NCBI GenBank assembly: GCA_964638035.1
Contig: CAZWXD010000007.1
Span: 49,133 to 113,132, forward strand
Direction of reading: 5' to 3'
Length of the DNA: 64,000 nt
Origin: JAGGAG01 sp964638035
Lineage (GTDB): Bacteria > Gemmatimonadota > Gemmatimonadetes > Gemmatimonadales > GWC2-71-9
The notes under the pieces were generated by a model that saw nothing but the letters and a program-made list of their open reading frames with translations, did no database searches and was not told where the DNA came from. Below, piece after piece: positions 1-9,256 of the stretch. Numbering within the stretch: position 1 is the first letter of the stretch; every line of letters begins with the position of its first letter. The position numbers were made by a program, and so were the translations under genes.

Positions 1-2
1 CC

Positions 3-224
3 CCCACGCCCGATACGTTGCAGGCGGCCTTTCCCGACGCCGAGATCATCGTGTTCGGGCACACGCACAAGCCCGTCCTGACGCTGGTCGACATGGTGGT
101 AACGGTGATGAACCCGGGGGCGGCGGGAAAACGCCGCTTCGACATCTACCCATCGGTCGGCATCATGGAACTCGAGCCGGGAATCCCGCCGCGGGCGCGC
201 CTGGTGCCACTCACCCAGGAATGA
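3..224 (+). CDS. Metallophosphoesterase (YfcE/MJ0936-like), C-terminal part
   Basis: The gene enters the window from the left and only its last 73 codons are present. They contain GHTHKP, the late GH(T)H metal-binding motif of calcineurin-like phosphodiesterases of the YfcE/MJ0936 group, then a short beta-rich end typical of that family. The product should be a cytosolic metal-dependent phosphodiesterase; the substrate cannot be inferred. The reading frame is open to the window edge, so the true start is outside. The next gene starts 29 bases downstream on the same strand. Confidence 0.75.
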   Translation, partial: PTPDTLQAAFPDAEIIVFGHTHKPVLTLVDMVVTVMNPGAAGKRRFDIYPSVGIMELEPGIPPRARLVPLTQE

Positions 225-252
225 GGCCGGTGCGCCTGCCGGCGGAGGGCCG

Positions 253-885
253 ATGCTGCTGATCCTGGCACTCCTGGCGCCGTGGACCGATACGCTCAGG
301 GTGGCCCGGGTGGCCACGTCGCCGGTTTTCGATGGGATGGTGAGCACTGCCGAGTACGGTGAGCCGACACTGACGGTGCCAACGCGGCAGGGTGCGGTGC
401 GCATCTGGGCAGTGCGTGCCAACGACACTGCGTGGGTTGCCGCCCGGCTCGATGACACCTCGTCGTCCTGGATGGATGACTTCGTGATGAGCCTGGATCC
501 GCTGGGGGACGTGACCCCGGCACCAGGCCATGACGACGTGCAGTGGTATGTCAGGCGCGTGCTCGACAGCAGCGTCGTGTACCAGGGGCGGCATGGTCGC
601 TGGATGCCACCGGGCGACGATCCCGACTGGCGCCTGGGGCAGTTGCGCGAGGAGACGAGCTGGGAGGTCAGGGCCGCGAGTGACCGTGCGGGGTGGAGCG
701 TCGAGATCAGGATGCCGCTGGAGTGGTTTGGGGACCGCACGGGCCGCAGGGCGCGGGTGGCATTCCGGAGTTACGACAACTCACCACACGCCTGGTATGC
801 GTGGCCAGCGCCGCAGGAAGGTGAGCGGGCGATCCGGATCGAGCAGTTGCCGGGGCGCTGGGCGGTGGTGGACCTGCTCAAGTAG
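253..885 (+). CDS. Secreted CBM9/DOMON-like protein
   Basis: A 210-residue protein with a short hydrophobic N-terminus (about residues 1-12) that may be a signal peptide. The body has the pattern of the carbohydrate-binding family 9-like sugar/haem-binding fold: a PVFDGMVSTAEY start, a WVAARLDD strand, and a C-terminal GWSVEIRMPLEWFG segment. Such domains often occur in exported proteins, but no catalytic domain is attached here, so the ligand is unknown. The ATG is preceded by GGAGG at about six bases. It could be co-transcribed with the phosphodiesterase before it. Confidence 0.6.
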   Translation: MLLILALLAPWTDTLRVARVATSPVFDGMVSTAEYGEPTLTVPTRQGAVRIWAVRANDTAWVAARLDDTSSSWMDDFVMSLDPLGDVTPAPGHDDVQWYVRRVLDSSVVYQGRHGRWMPPGDDPDWRLGQLREETSWEVRAASDRAGWSVEIRMPLEWFGDRTGRRARVAFRSYDNSPHAWYAWPAPQEGERAIRIEQLPGRWAVVDLLK

Positions 886-940
886 CGGAAGGGACAAGCG
901 GCGGAGAGGAGCGGCAGAAGGCGCGACAGGATGTCGTGTG

Positions 941-1243
941 TCAGGCGTCCGGTCGATCCTTCCGGGTCCGTGACCGCCCCTGTTGCCACGACTCCGTCGC
1001 GACACCGACTGGCCACCATTCGGTTGCCTCTCCCCAGATGGCCGCATAGGAACGGGCCAGCCTCGCGGCCGATCGCGCCGAGTAGGGCTCGGGCATGACT
1101 TCGGTGACCCCGGAGCGGAGGCCCCGGATGGCGATGCCATGCTCGAACCAGGTGATGGTCGTCACGGATCCCAAGGTGGCCTGAGTTTGCGCGAATCGCC
1201 AGTGGGCGGAAAATTGGGCAGGTAGGACGAGGTCGCCTGACAC
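941..1243 (-). CDS. Possible small protein, unknown function
   Basis: A 100-codon frame with a GTG start candidate, divergent from the kinase at 1255. Codon third positions are strongly G/C, as in neighbouring genes, and the translation is balanced (aromatic and charged residues mixed, for example TITWFEHGIAIRGL) rather than the Arg/Pro/Ala-rich composition of shadow frames here. I recognise no domain. No clear ribosome-binding site is visible. If it is not a gene, the 369 bases between 886 and 1254 are simply an intergenic region with the kinase promoter. Confidence 0.3.
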   Translation of the reverse strand: MSGDLVLPAQFSAHWRFAQTQATLGSVTTITWFEHGIAIRGLRSGVTEVMPEPYSARSAARLARSYAAIWGEATEWWPVGVATESWQQGRSRTRKDRPDA

Positions 1244-1254
1244 GGCGCAAATGC

Positions 1255-3183
1255 ATGGGAGCACCGGACATGGACGCTCAGGGGCCGGGGACTGCCGGGG
1301 CTGGTGTCCGCTGGGAAGTGTGGCTGGACCGCCTTGGCGAAGTGAGCGAACAGCTGGCGCGCGAGGCGCAGGCAGCGCTGGGCCCTGGGTACACGGTCGA
1401 GCGCGAGTTGGGGCGTGGCGGGATGGGCATCGTACTGCTGGCTCGCGACCTGGCACTGGACCGGCCGGTGGCCGTGAAGGTGCTCCGCCACGAGTTCGTG
1501 TCCCAGGCTGAGTTGCGCGAGCGCTTCCTGCGCGAGGGCCGCGTCGCGGCATCGTTCTCCCATCCCCACATCGTGCCGGTTCACGCCGTGATCGAGCGGC
1601 CCGAGACGCTCGGCTATGTCATGGGCTATATCGACGGGGAGACGCTGTCAGCGCGGGTTGCCCGCGAAGGTCCCATGTTGGTGAGCGATGCCGTGCGGTT
1701 GCTGCGTGAGGTCGCGTGGGGGCTGGCGTACGCCAGCGGCCGGGGCATCACCCACCGGGACGTGAAGCCGGACAACATCCTGCTGGAGCGTGCCACTGGC
1801 CGGGCCCTCCTCACCGACTTCGGGATCGCGCGGGCGGAGCAGGAAGCAGGACTCACTGGTGTTGGCCAGCTGGTGGGCACCCCGCACTACATGAGCCCGG
1901 AGCAGTCGGCGGGCGAGGTCGTGGACGGCCGGAGCGACATCTACGCGCTGGGCGCCGTGGCGTGGTTTGCCCTGACGGGACGACCGCCGTTCGACGCCCC
2001 CACGACGCCCCAGATCCTGATGCTGCACATGACCCAGCCGGTGCCCTCCTTGGCGGCGCAACGGCCGGACCTGCCACAGGCGCTCGTCGAGATCGTGGAG
2101 CGTTGCCTGGCCAAGGAACCCGATGCCCGCTTCCCGGGCGGCGAGGCAATGGTGGCCGCTCTCGAGCCGGTGGCGGCCTCGCGTCAGGGGGTGCCGGTGA
2201 TGCTTCGCATGGCGACGCACCGCATGCGGGTGGCATCCGTGTTCCTGCTTGGCGCCCTCACCATCGGGCCGGCGATCGGCTTGCGCATGGCGACGCATGG
2301 CGCGCAGGTAGATGGCCTCGTCGTCCTCGCGTTCTCGCTGGCGATGTCGGCGGGCATCATGCTCACCATGGGGCAGGGTATGCGCGGCCTGGCCATGGCC
2401 GGGTACCGGCATGACGACGTGCGGGTGGCGCTTCGCACCACGGAAGCGGAGCGTGAGGAACTGGTGGCTGGGCTCCACCGGAACGCCGGGATCACCTCGC
2501 GACTCCGCGTCCGGACGCGCATCGCCTGGGCGCTGCTGGGGCTCGGTGCGTTCGCGGCGGTGGCAGCAGCGGTGCGCATGGCTCTTCTTCGGGGCGGCAC
2601 CGACGCACTGCTCCCGGTCGAGCGGGCGGTCATGGTGCTGGGTGCGGCGTTCCTGGCGCTTGGGCTCGTCTTCCTCGCGACGACGCCCACCCGCCCATCG
2701 TTCGCCCGCCGTGGGCTGGTAGCGTTCTGGGCTGGAGCCGGGGGGCGCGCCGTCTTCGGACTTGTCACCCGTGGCGCACCGCGGCCGGTGGCACGGCTGT
2801 CGCCCGACTCCGCCGGGTCACGACGCAGCGCCATGACCGTGTTCGATGCGCTGGCGCCGCAGGTGCAGCGGGAGTTGCGTGACATCCCGGCGCGAATCCT
2901 GGGGCTGGAGGAGGAGGGCGACCGCCTCGATGCACGCGTGGCCGAGTTGCGCCGGACCCTGGAGGCGAGCCGCGAGGGGCCGGCCGCCTCGAGTGCCGAT
3001 GACTCACTCGAGGGTACGCGCCGTCAACTCCGCCAGGAGGTGGAGGCCGCGATCGCGGCAGCGAGGACGAAGCGGGCAGGGGTCACGAACGCCCTTGAAC
3101 TGGTGCGGCTCGAGTTGCTGCGGTTGCAGGCGGGCGTGGGAGATGGCGCGGCCGTCCGGCGCGCGGCGGCATACACCACCTAG
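1255..3183 (+). CDS. Membrane Ser/Thr protein kinase (PASTA-less, PknB-like)
   Basis: A 642-residue Hanks-type kinase. The catalytic domain covers about residues 46-305: glycine loop GRGGMG, VAVKVL lysine, HRDVKPDN catalytic loop, DFG, and GTPHYMSPEQ activation/P+1 segment. It is followed by four hydrophobic segments (about 320-340, 350-372, 428-448 and 465-483) and a cytosolic C-terminal coiled-coil-rich tail (about 545-640). Most bacterial receptor kinases have one membrane segment and an outer sensor; four segments with a coiled-coil tail suggest sensing within the membrane or via the tail. An alternative ATG lies five codons downstream. It is monocistronic, convergent with the M23 peptidase, whose stop is 7 bases away. 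Confidence 0.9.
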   Translation: MGAPDMDAQGPGTAGAGVRWEVWLDRLGEVSEQLAREAQAALGPGYTVERELGRGGMGIVLLARDLALDRPVAVKVLRHEFVSQAELRERFLREGRVAASFSHPHIVPVHAVIERPETLGYVMGYIDGETLSARVAREGPMLVSDAVRLLREVAWGLAYASGRGITHRDVKPDNILLERATGRALLTDFGIARAEQEAGLTGVGQLVGTPHYMSPEQSAGEVVDGRSDIYALGAVAWFALTGRPPFDAPTTPQILMLHMTQPVPSLAAQRPDLPQALVEIVERCLAKEPDARFPGGEAMVAALEPVAASRQGVPVMLRMATHRMRVASVFLLGALTIGPAIGLRMATHGAQVDGLVVLAFSLAMSAGIMLTMGQGMRGLAMAGYRHDDVRVALRTTEAEREELVAGLHRNAGITSRLRVRTRIAWALLGLGAFAAVAAAVRMALLRGGTDALLPVERAVMVLGAAFLALGLVFLATTPTRPSFARRGLVAFWAGAGGRAVFGLVTRGAPRPVARLSPDSAGSRRSAMTVFDALAPQVQRELRDIPARILGLEEEGDRLDARVAELRRTLEASREGPAASSADDSLEGTRRQLRQEVEAAIAAARTKRAGVTNALELVRLELLRLQAGVGDGAAVRRAAAYTT

Positions 3184-3189
3184 CGGCGA

Positions 3190-4176
3190 TCAGTTCCCGG
3201 CCTGGAGGGCCACCGCAGGTTCCTGCGGGGTGAGGTAGCGGCGCAGCTGCTCGCGCTGGAGGACGAAGGCCACGCGATCCAGTTCGGCGATGGGGGTGCC
3301 GCTTTCCCGTGGGAGGAAGCGGGGGTCGGTGGCCACCCCGTTGAGCCGGAGCTCGAAGTGCAGGTGGGGGCCGGTGGCGAGGCCCGACGACCCCACCGCC
3401 CCGATCACGTCACCCTGGCTCACCCGAACCCCTGGCTTGAGCCCCGGGCTGAACCGGCTCAGGTGTCCGTAGCGCGTCACCACACCGCCTGCGTGCCGGA
3501 TCTCGACCAACCGGCCATAGCCCCCAACCCATCCCGCCCGCAACACCACACCATCGGCCACGCTCCGCACCGGGGCGCCGTTCGCGGCGTCGTAGTCGAT
3601 GCCCTGGTGGGCCCGCCAGCGGTGCAGCACCGGGTGGAACCGGGCCCGGGAAAAGCCTGACGTGATCCGCTTGAAGTCCACCGGGGCGCTCAGGTAGCTG
3701 CGCTCGAGCGAGCGGCCCTCGGCGTCGTAGTACACGATTCGCCCGTCGGGTGCATCGAAGGCATAGACCGCCACGTGCTGTCGGCCCAGGTCGAGCTCCA
3801 TGGCCAGCACGCGCCCGTAGCGCACCTCGCCATGCTCGCCCAGGAAGCGCTCGAACACGATCGCGTAGCGATCGCCGTCGTCGAGGCCGCGGGCAAAGTC
3901 CACGTCCCAGCGCAGCAGCCCGGCAATGTCCCACGCCATCACTTCGCGCTCGTGGTCGCTGAGCAGGCTGTCGGGGAGGGCTTCGGTGAGCGTGGCGCCG
4001 AGCGATGGCAGGAACTCCCCTTCGAGCGCGATTCGCTGCAGTTGCCACTCACCCTCACGCCGCCGGCTCACGGGATACACCGTGACCCGCGCGGGCTCGT
4101 GCGGCGCCAGGGCCCGGCTGCCGGGCACGGGCGAGCCGGCCGTGAGGGCGGCCAGAAGGGCGAGGGTGGTGACCAT
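3190..4176 (-). CDS. M23-family peptidoglycan metallopeptidase
   Basis: A 328-residue exported protein with the LytM/M23 domain near the C-terminus: HQGIDYDA supplies the first His and Asp zinc ligands and HLHFEL the final HxH. Family members cleave peptide cross-links in peptidoglycan, in the periplasm. The N-terminal half before the catalytic domain resembles the LysM-free adaptor region of Gram-negative M23 proteins. I chose the ATG at 4176 because it begins directly with a signal-peptide core (VTTLALLAALTAG); a start 18 codons upstream at 4230 would add a proline/glutamine-rich extension. The gap to the next minus-strand gene (4177-4400) shows nothing I recognise. Confidence 0.85.
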   Translation of the reverse strand: MVTTLALLAALTAGSPVPGSRALAPHEPARVTVYPVSRRREGEWQLQRIALEGEFLPSLGATLTEALPDSLLSDHEREVMAWDIAGLLRWDVDFARGLDDGDRYAIVFERFLGEHGEVRYGRVLAMELDLGRQHVAVYAFDAPDGRIVYYDAEGRSLERSYLSAPVDFKRITSGFSRARFHPVLHRWRAHQGIDYDAANGAPVRSVADGVVLRAGWVGGYGRLVEIRHAGGVVTRYGHLSRFSPGLKPGVRVSQGDVIGAVGSSGLATGPHLHFELRLNGVATDPRFLPRESGTPIAELDRVAFVLQREQLRRYLTPQEPAVALQAGN

Positions 4177-4400
4177 GCCCCCGAACTGGGGCAGGAGGAG
4201 TGCCAGCGGCTGGCCGGAGGTGCACAACAATCACACACTGGAACATGTTGCCTACCAAGCAGTTACGGGGGTAGTGCAGGAGGTGGAAGTCCCTGCAGGA
4301 GAGTGCACGGGCGGAATGCGGTGCCGGATCCCGATGGGGCGAGCCAGCGGTGGAGCCCAGCGGTGGGGTCTGGCCAGCGTACCGGGGTTGCCTGTCGGGT

Positions 4401-5459
4401 TCAGGCCTGGGCGAAGTCGGTGAGTCGGGTGGTCCGGCGAAGCGCGTCCGGATGCCGGCGAAACCAGGCGGAGACCAGGAGGATCTCGTCGAGCCGCTCG
4501 ATTGGCAGGGGCCACGCGGGTTCGGGCGGCCGGTCGAGTTCCGTGCGCACGACGGCACGAAGGGCATCGCGCTCGATGGGGGTGTCAGGCCAGGGGTAGC
4601 TGGTCACCACCACGCCGCGTCGAATGAGGTAGGCCCGGTCGTCGCCCCGCTCCCCGGGATCGCGATACACGAAGGTGAGGAGGTCGATGGCGGTACGCGC
4701 CCGGCTCGTGGCCGCGAGGAGCCACTCGAGTTGCTCGAAGCGCTCGCGCCAGCGCGCCGCACGCTCGAAGTCCTCGGCGGCCGCCGCATCGGTCATCTGC
4801 TGCACCACGCGGTCAATCGGGGCCAGGCCTCGGCCCTCGAGGAACGCCGCCGCCACCCGGGCACGAGCCTGGTAGTCCCCTTCGGAGACATGGCCGGCAC
4901 AGGGTCCGGCGCAGGTGCCCAGCTCGAAGCGGATGCAACCCGCCTGGCGGCTCGTTCCGAAAAGGTCGCCCTGCGTGGCGAACTCCATCGGCTGGTTGAC
5001 GGCGCAGTCGCGCAGGCCGAGGAGGTCGTTCAGGGTGCGAACGGCGTCCAGCGTCCGGCCGAGCGAACCAAAGGGACCGTAGGCCCGCACGTCGGCCGGG
5101 AGCACTGCGCTCCCGACGTGGATGCGGGGTGCCGGGCCCTGGCTCACCTTGATGAGCACCGCCCGGCGCGACCGGTTCATCTGCACGTTGTAGGGCGGGC
5201 GATGCTGGCGGATGAGGCGGAGCTCGCCAAGGAGGGCGGCGAACTCGCTCGGCGCATAGTCCCAGCGGATGTCGTGCGCTGCCTCCAGGATCCGCGCGGC
5301 CTTCTCGTTGCCGTCACCGCCGCGGAAGTAGGTCAGCAGTCGGGCGCGGAGCCTGCGGGCCTTCCCGACATAGAGCACACGGCCGTGGGATGAGAGCATC
5401 CGGTAGACGCCCGGGCGGTTCTCGGCCAGGGCACGCACGCGCTGGCGGAGGCGCTCCAC
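4401..5459 (-). CDS. UvrC-like nuclease, N-terminal half only
   Basis: 352 residues beginning with a GIY-YIG nuclease domain (GVYRMLS...VLYVGKA, about residues 17-95), then the UvrC-type cysteine region (CIRFELGTCAGPCAG) and a UVR UvrB-binding helix pair (about 215-255). The RNase H-like endonuclease and helix-hairpin-helix domains that complete a roughly 600-residue UvrC are absent. It could therefore make only the 3' incision, like Cho, while retaining a UvrB contact that Cho lacks. The start is a GTG at 5459; no in-frame ATG lies upstream. The Fpg gene immediately upstream on the same strand suggests a DNA-repair pair. Confidence 0.8.
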   Translation of the reverse strand: MERLRQRVRALAENRPGVYRMLSSHGRVLYVGKARRLRARLLTYFRGGDGNEKAARILEAAHDIRWDYAPSEFAALLGELRLIRQHRPPYNVQMNRSRRAVLIKVSQGPAPRIHVGSAVLPADVRAYGPFGSLGRTLDAVRTLNDLLGLRDCAVNQPMEFATQGDLFGTSRQAGCIRFELGTCAGPCAGHVSEGDYQARARVAAAFLEGRGLAPIDRVVQQMTDAAAAEDFERAARWRERFEQLEWLLAATSRARTAIDLLTFVYRDPGERGDDRAYLIRRGVVVTSYPWPDTPIERDALRAVVRTELDRPPEPAWPLPIERLDEILLVSAWFRRHPDALRRTTRLTDFAQA

Positions 5460-5555
5460 ATCGCGCGACGCCGGGAGGAGTGCAGGCGCCGCGGTCAGGG
5501 GGCGGTGCGGTGCGGCACCCAGGCCGCGAAGTGGTGGCGTGTCATGCGCGGGATC

Positions 5556-6413
5556 CTACCGCTGGCACCGGTGGCAGAAGACGGTGATCCGGGCGTCAAT
5601 GTCGTGCGTATGGGCGAGTCGAGTGCCACAGGTGCGGCAGGGCGCGCCGTCGCGCCCGTACACGAGCAGCTCCAGCTGGAAGTTACCGGGCTCCCCCCTG
5701 CCAGTGCGATAGTCCCGGAACGTGGTTCCCTGCGACCGGATGGCCGCCTCGAGGATGCGCCGGGTATGGGCCAGCAACTGCCGGGCGCTGGCGGGGGACA
5801 CGCTGTTCGACGGCTTCGAGGGATCGATGCCGGCGGCGAAGAGCGCCTCGTTCGCGTAAATGTTCCCGATGCCCACCACCTTCTTCTGGTCCATGAGGAC
5901 CTTCTTGATGGCCTGGCTGGACCCCTGAAGGATCCTGTGGAACCGTGCCGGCGTCAGCGCCCGGTCGAGGGGCTCGGGGCCCAGGGCCGCGTCGTATGCG
6001 GCCCAGGCCGCTTCATCCAGGAGGAGGAGCGTGCCAAGGCGACGGACGTCGCGATAGACCAGGGTGTGGCCATCGTCGAGCGGCGCCTGCAAAACGGCGT
6101 ACCGCCGCTCAGCGGGGGAGAGGGTGCCGTGCTGGATGGTGAGGGAGCCGGTCATGCCTGGCTGGACCACCAGTCGTTCGCGCGTTCGGGCGTGACGACG
6201 GTCGAGCGTTCGGGGGGTGAATGCGATGATGGCGTGCTTGGCGCGCCGGGAGACCGAGGCGATCCTGGCACCTGCGAGCTGCCGGAGCAATCGCCGCTTC
6301 GTGACCCCGCGGAGTACATCATCGTGCGAGAGCCTGGCCGAGACGATGGTTCGGCCGATGAGTCCGGGGCGGAGGTCCCGCACGATGGTCTCGACTTCGG
6401 GCAGCTCGGGCAT
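5556..6413 (-). CDS. mutM: Formamidopyrimidine-DNA glycosylase
   Basis: A 285-residue Fpg/MutM: removes 8-oxoguanine and other oxidised purines from DNA and nicks the strand by beta/delta elimination. The start ATG at 6413 is fixed by the invariant MPELPEVET N-terminus, whose Pro2 (Pro1 after Met removal) is the Schiff-base nucleophile and Glu3 the general acid. A helix-two-turn-helix segment (VGIGNIYANEALF) and a C-terminal four-cysteine zinc finger (CRTC...CHRC) are intact. The frame stays open upstream of the true start. It lies 96 bases upstream of the UvrC-like gene on the same strand. Confidence 0.95.
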   Translation of the reverse strand: MPELPEVETIVRDLRPGLIGRTIVSARLSHDDVLRGVTKRRLLRQLAGARIASVSRRAKHAIIAFTPRTLDRRHARTRERLVVQPGMTGSLTIQHGTLSPAERRYAVLQAPLDDGHTLVYRDVRRLGTLLLLDEAAWAAYDAALGPEPLDRALTPARFHRILQGSSQAIKKVLMDQKKVVGIGNIYANEALFAAGIDPSKPSNSVSPASARQLLAHTRRILEAAIRSQGTTFRDYRTGRGEPGNFQLELLVYGRDGAPCRTCGTRLAHTHDIDARITVFCHRCQR

Positions 6414-6547
6414 GCTGGTGGTGGAAGATACCGACGCGGCCATGCGCGCCTGCGTGGGCGCGGCCCGGTTGCACGGCAAAGGGTGGATACCGCAGTATTC
6501 GGCGCGCCAATCCCGAAGCGGACACCCCTCACGCCCTGGAGCTGTTG

Positions 6548-7879
6548 ATGCGGATTGCGACCCTGATGGCCCTCCTGGCCACCCTACCCGTCGGCCTCGC
6601 AGCGCAGGTGGGTTCGCCGGCCGGGCCGGTGCCGCCCGCCGTCCTCGCGGCGCGGCGCGCCGCACTGGCGCAGGCCATGGGACAGGGCGTGGCCATCATC
6701 CAGTCGGCCAGCGAGCGGAGCATCGAGGGAGACTACCCGCAGGACTCCGACTACCGGGAATCCAACGACTTCTTCTACCTGACCGGCCTCGAGTCGAAGG
6801 ATTCCTGGCTGGTGGTTGTGGCCGACAGCGGACGAGGGGAGAGCGTCCTCTTCCTGCCCCCGCGGGACTCGCTGCAGGAGCGCTGGACGGGGCCCACCCT
6901 TGGCCCGGGCGACGAGGCGAGCCGGCTCACCGGGATCGAGGTTACGAAGGCTGCCGACTCGGCCGCCGCGTACGTGCGGCAGGTCGTGGCCATGCGCACG
7001 TGGGGGAACCGGCCCGGCCCGGTGTGGGTGGATCGCACGGCCCGCGCGGGCGAGACCCTCCTCCTGCGCGAGTTGGCTTTCGGCGCCACCCGCGACGAGG
7101 CCCTGCCGCCGCTCCTGAACGTGCGGGCCCTGGTGGCTGGCCTTCGCCTGGTGAAGGACGCCGAGGAGTTGCGGCGCCTGCGGAAGGCGATCGACATCAC
7201 GGGTGAGGCGCTGGTCGAGGCCATGCGCGCCATCCACCCGGGGATGTATGAGTACGAGATCGAGGCAGTGATCGAGGAGGGCTTCCGGCGTCGGGGTGCG
7301 GAGCGCCTGGGCTTCCCCAGCATCGTGGGGGTGGGACCCAACTCCACCGTGCTGCATTACGACAAGAGCCGGCGGCGGGCCGAGGCGGGCGAACTCGTCG
7401 TGATGGACGTGGGCGCGGAGTACGGCTACTACACCGCCGACGTGACGCGGACGGTGCCCGTGAACGGGACGTTCACCCCGCGGCAGCGCGAGTTGTACAA
7501 CCTGGTCCTTGCCACGCAGCAAGCCGCCATGGATTCCGTGCGACCGGGCATCACGGTGCGGGACCTCAACCGGATCGCCCGCGCGTACATGAAGGCGAAC
7601 TCCGGCACGCTCTGTGGCGAGGCCCCGTGCGACCGCTACTTCGTGCACGGCCTCTCGCACTGGCTGGGCATGGACGTGCACGACGTGGGGGCGTACGGCC
7701 AGCCCCTGCAGGCCGGCATGGTGCTGACGGTGGAGCCGGGGATCTACATCCCGGCCGAGAACACGGGCATCCGGATCGAGGACGATGTCCTGGTGACCGC
7801 CACGGGGCACGAGCTGCTCTCCACCCGGGCCCCGCGTGCGGCGAGCGACATCGAGAAGGTCATGCGCTCGAAGCGCTGA
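6548..7879 (+). CDS. pepP: Secreted Xaa-Pro aminopeptidase (M24B)
   Basis: 443 residues with a signal peptide (about 1-20, LMALLATLPVGLAAQ), an aminopeptidase-P N-terminal domain (about 30-165) and an M24 pita-bread catalytic domain. The five dinuclear-metal ligands are visible: Asp in VVMDVGAEYG, Asp in YYTADVTRT, His in HGLSHWLGMDVHD, Glu in TVEPGIYIP and Glu in GIRIEDDVL. Family members remove N-terminal residues that precede proline. Export suggests peptide scavenging in the periplasm. ATG 6548 is chosen over the TTG three bases earlier. It is divergent from mutM, with 134 bases between them. Confidence 0.9.
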   Translation: MRIATLMALLATLPVGLAAQVGSPAGPVPPAVLAARRAALAQAMGQGVAIIQSASERSIEGDYPQDSDYRESNDFFYLTGLESKDSWLVVVADSGRGESVLFLPPRDSLQERWTGPTLGPGDEASRLTGIEVTKAADSAAAYVRQVVAMRTWGNRPGPVWVDRTARAGETLLLRELAFGATRDEALPPLLNVRALVAGLRLVKDAEELRRLRKAIDITGEALVEAMRAIHPGMYEYEIEAVIEEGFRRRGAERLGFPSIVGVGPNSTVLHYDKSRRRAEAGELVVMDVGAEYGYYTADVTRTVPVNGTFTPRQRELYNLVLATQQAAMDSVRPGITVRDLNRIARAYMKANSGTLCGEAPCDRYFVHGLSHWLGMDVHDVGAYGQPLQAGMVLTVEPGIYIPAENTGIRIEDDVLVTATGHELLSTRAPRAASDIEKVMRSKR

Positions 7880-7882
7880 GCC

Positions 7883-8965
7883 CTAGTCCACGATGGTCAC
7901 GTTGCCGAGTGCTGCCACCGTTTCCTGCGTGAAGACGCTCAGGTGGGCAACGACCTCGTGCAGTCCGGGTGCCAGGCCGGCCGGGATCGGTGCCGTCACC
8001 GAGTTGCAGACGTCGGCACAGCCGTTCGCGTTCGATGTCACGTAGGTGCCGCCGGTGTACCATCGGAGCACGATCTGCCCCGGCATGTTGGTGCCCGTGA
8101 TGGTCAGCAGGTCGCCGTTGCTCTTGTCGAGCGTGGTGGGCGACGCACCGCTGATGGTGTACTCCGGGGCGAGGATCGCGCGCGTCTGCGCCGAGAAGGT
8201 CCGGCCGCCGTTGCCGGTGTAGGACACGCCCACCTGTCCCTGGGCCTGCGGATCGGCGAAGGGTCCTGGCCCGAGCATCCTCGGGTCCAACCGCACGAAC
8301 AGGCGCCACGTGCCGGTCAGCGGTTCGAGCTCCTTGCTCCTGTAGGCCGGGTCTTCGACGGGATCGTTCGGGTCGATGATCGTCGCGTCCTGGCCGGCGA
8401 CCGTGAGCGTCGGGGTCATGTCCAGTGGATAGTGTCCCTGCACGATGAAGGAGACGAGGTCGCCGCCCCGCAGCACCGGCGGGGAGAACGGATAGTCGTA
8501 GTTGTCTTCCAGCCTGATGCTTGGCGGGACGTTGAACTCGATCACCTGCTCATAGGTCACGCCGGTGAAGGTTCCATCGTCGTTGCGCCAGTTGACCCGC
8601 ACCTTGCCGCGCCGGAGGATGGCTGTCCCCGGCGGGCTCTTCTGGTCGACCTTGAGTTCCGTGGGAGTTGCCGAGGTCACGGTGGGTGCGCTGACGGTGC
8701 ACCCGGCCGGCTCGCAATCCACGATCCGGATGTAGTACCGGGAGATGTCAGTTCCGAAGCCGCTGCCGTGGATGGTCAGGACCTCGTCCAGCCAGGGGCT
8801 GGCCGGGGAGATGCCGCTGATGATCATTTGTCCCGACGGGGGCGGCGGCGGGGGCGGCGGCGGATCGGGGTCCGGATCGGGTTCGCTGCCGGATCCGCAT
8901 GCGGCCAGGGCCAGCATCAGTGCCGGCCGCACCAGGGCTGGCCGCAGGAAGCGCAGTACGGGCAT
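7883..8965 (-). CDS. IPT/TIG-domain lipoprotein
   Basis: A 360-residue lipoprotein: the N-terminus carries a lipobox (LALAAC, Cys near residue 23) followed by an acidic Asp-Pro repeat and a nine-proline tract acting as a spacer. Two Ig-like IPT/TIG domains are suggested by ISGISPASPWLDEVLTIHGSGFG and the later ISGASPTTLDKSNGDLLTITGTNM. No enzymatic motif is seen; binding or structural roles are usual for such proteins. ATG 8965 is preferred over 9022 because it places the hydrophobic core directly before the lipobox. It is convergent with pepP, three bases apart. The 291-base divergent gap to the sigma factor must hold both promoters; a possible -10 TAGAAT is at 9153-9158. Confidence 0.75.
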   Translation of the reverse strand: MPVLRFLRPALVRPALMLALAACGSGSEPDPDPDPPPPPPPPPSGQMIISGISPASPWLDEVLTIHGSGFGTDISRYYIRIVDCEPAGCTVSAPTVTSATPTELKVDQKSPPGTAILRRGKVRVNWRNDDGTFTGVTYEQVIEFNVPPSIRLEDNYDYPFSPPVLRGGDLVSFIVQGHYPLDMTPTLTVAGQDATIIDPNDPVEDPAYRSKELEPLTGTWRLFVRLDPRMLGPGPFADPQAQGQVGVSYTGNGGRTFSAQTRAILAPEYTISGASPTTLDKSNGDLLTITGTNMPGQIVLRWYTGGTYVTSNANGCADVCNSVTAPIPAGLAPGLHEVVAHLSVFTQETVAALGNVTIVD

Positions 8966-9256
8966 CACGTCTCCGCAGAAGGGGCTGCTGGAGAAGCGCA
9001 GGCGGGCGTCCGGGCCTGCCACACGCCCCCGCGACCCTCCTGCAACCGCTTCCGGAGCCGCTCGCCATGCACATGGGGCTCCGCAGCCTCCGGGCCGGGC
9101 GGCGCAGGCACGTCGGGGGCCGGGCAGCTGCGCGGAGCGGCGTGGTCAGGCATAGAATGGTTCATGCAGGAGAAGCGCGATCGCCCGGCGGAGGCTGCCA
9201 CCCCGCGGGCGTCAGGGCGACAGGACATCAGGTACCAGGCTTCACCGGAGCCCCAC

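Noticed and set aside
4177..4400. Small RNA or gene in the gap before the UvrC-like gene
   Set aside because: There are only short GC-rich repeats of CTGCAGG/GGTGG type, no stable frame or clear promoter.
7943..9256. Long plus-strand open frame joined to the sigma factor
   Set aside because: It lies opposite the IPT lipoprotein gene; composition is non-coding and sigma homology starts at 9257.
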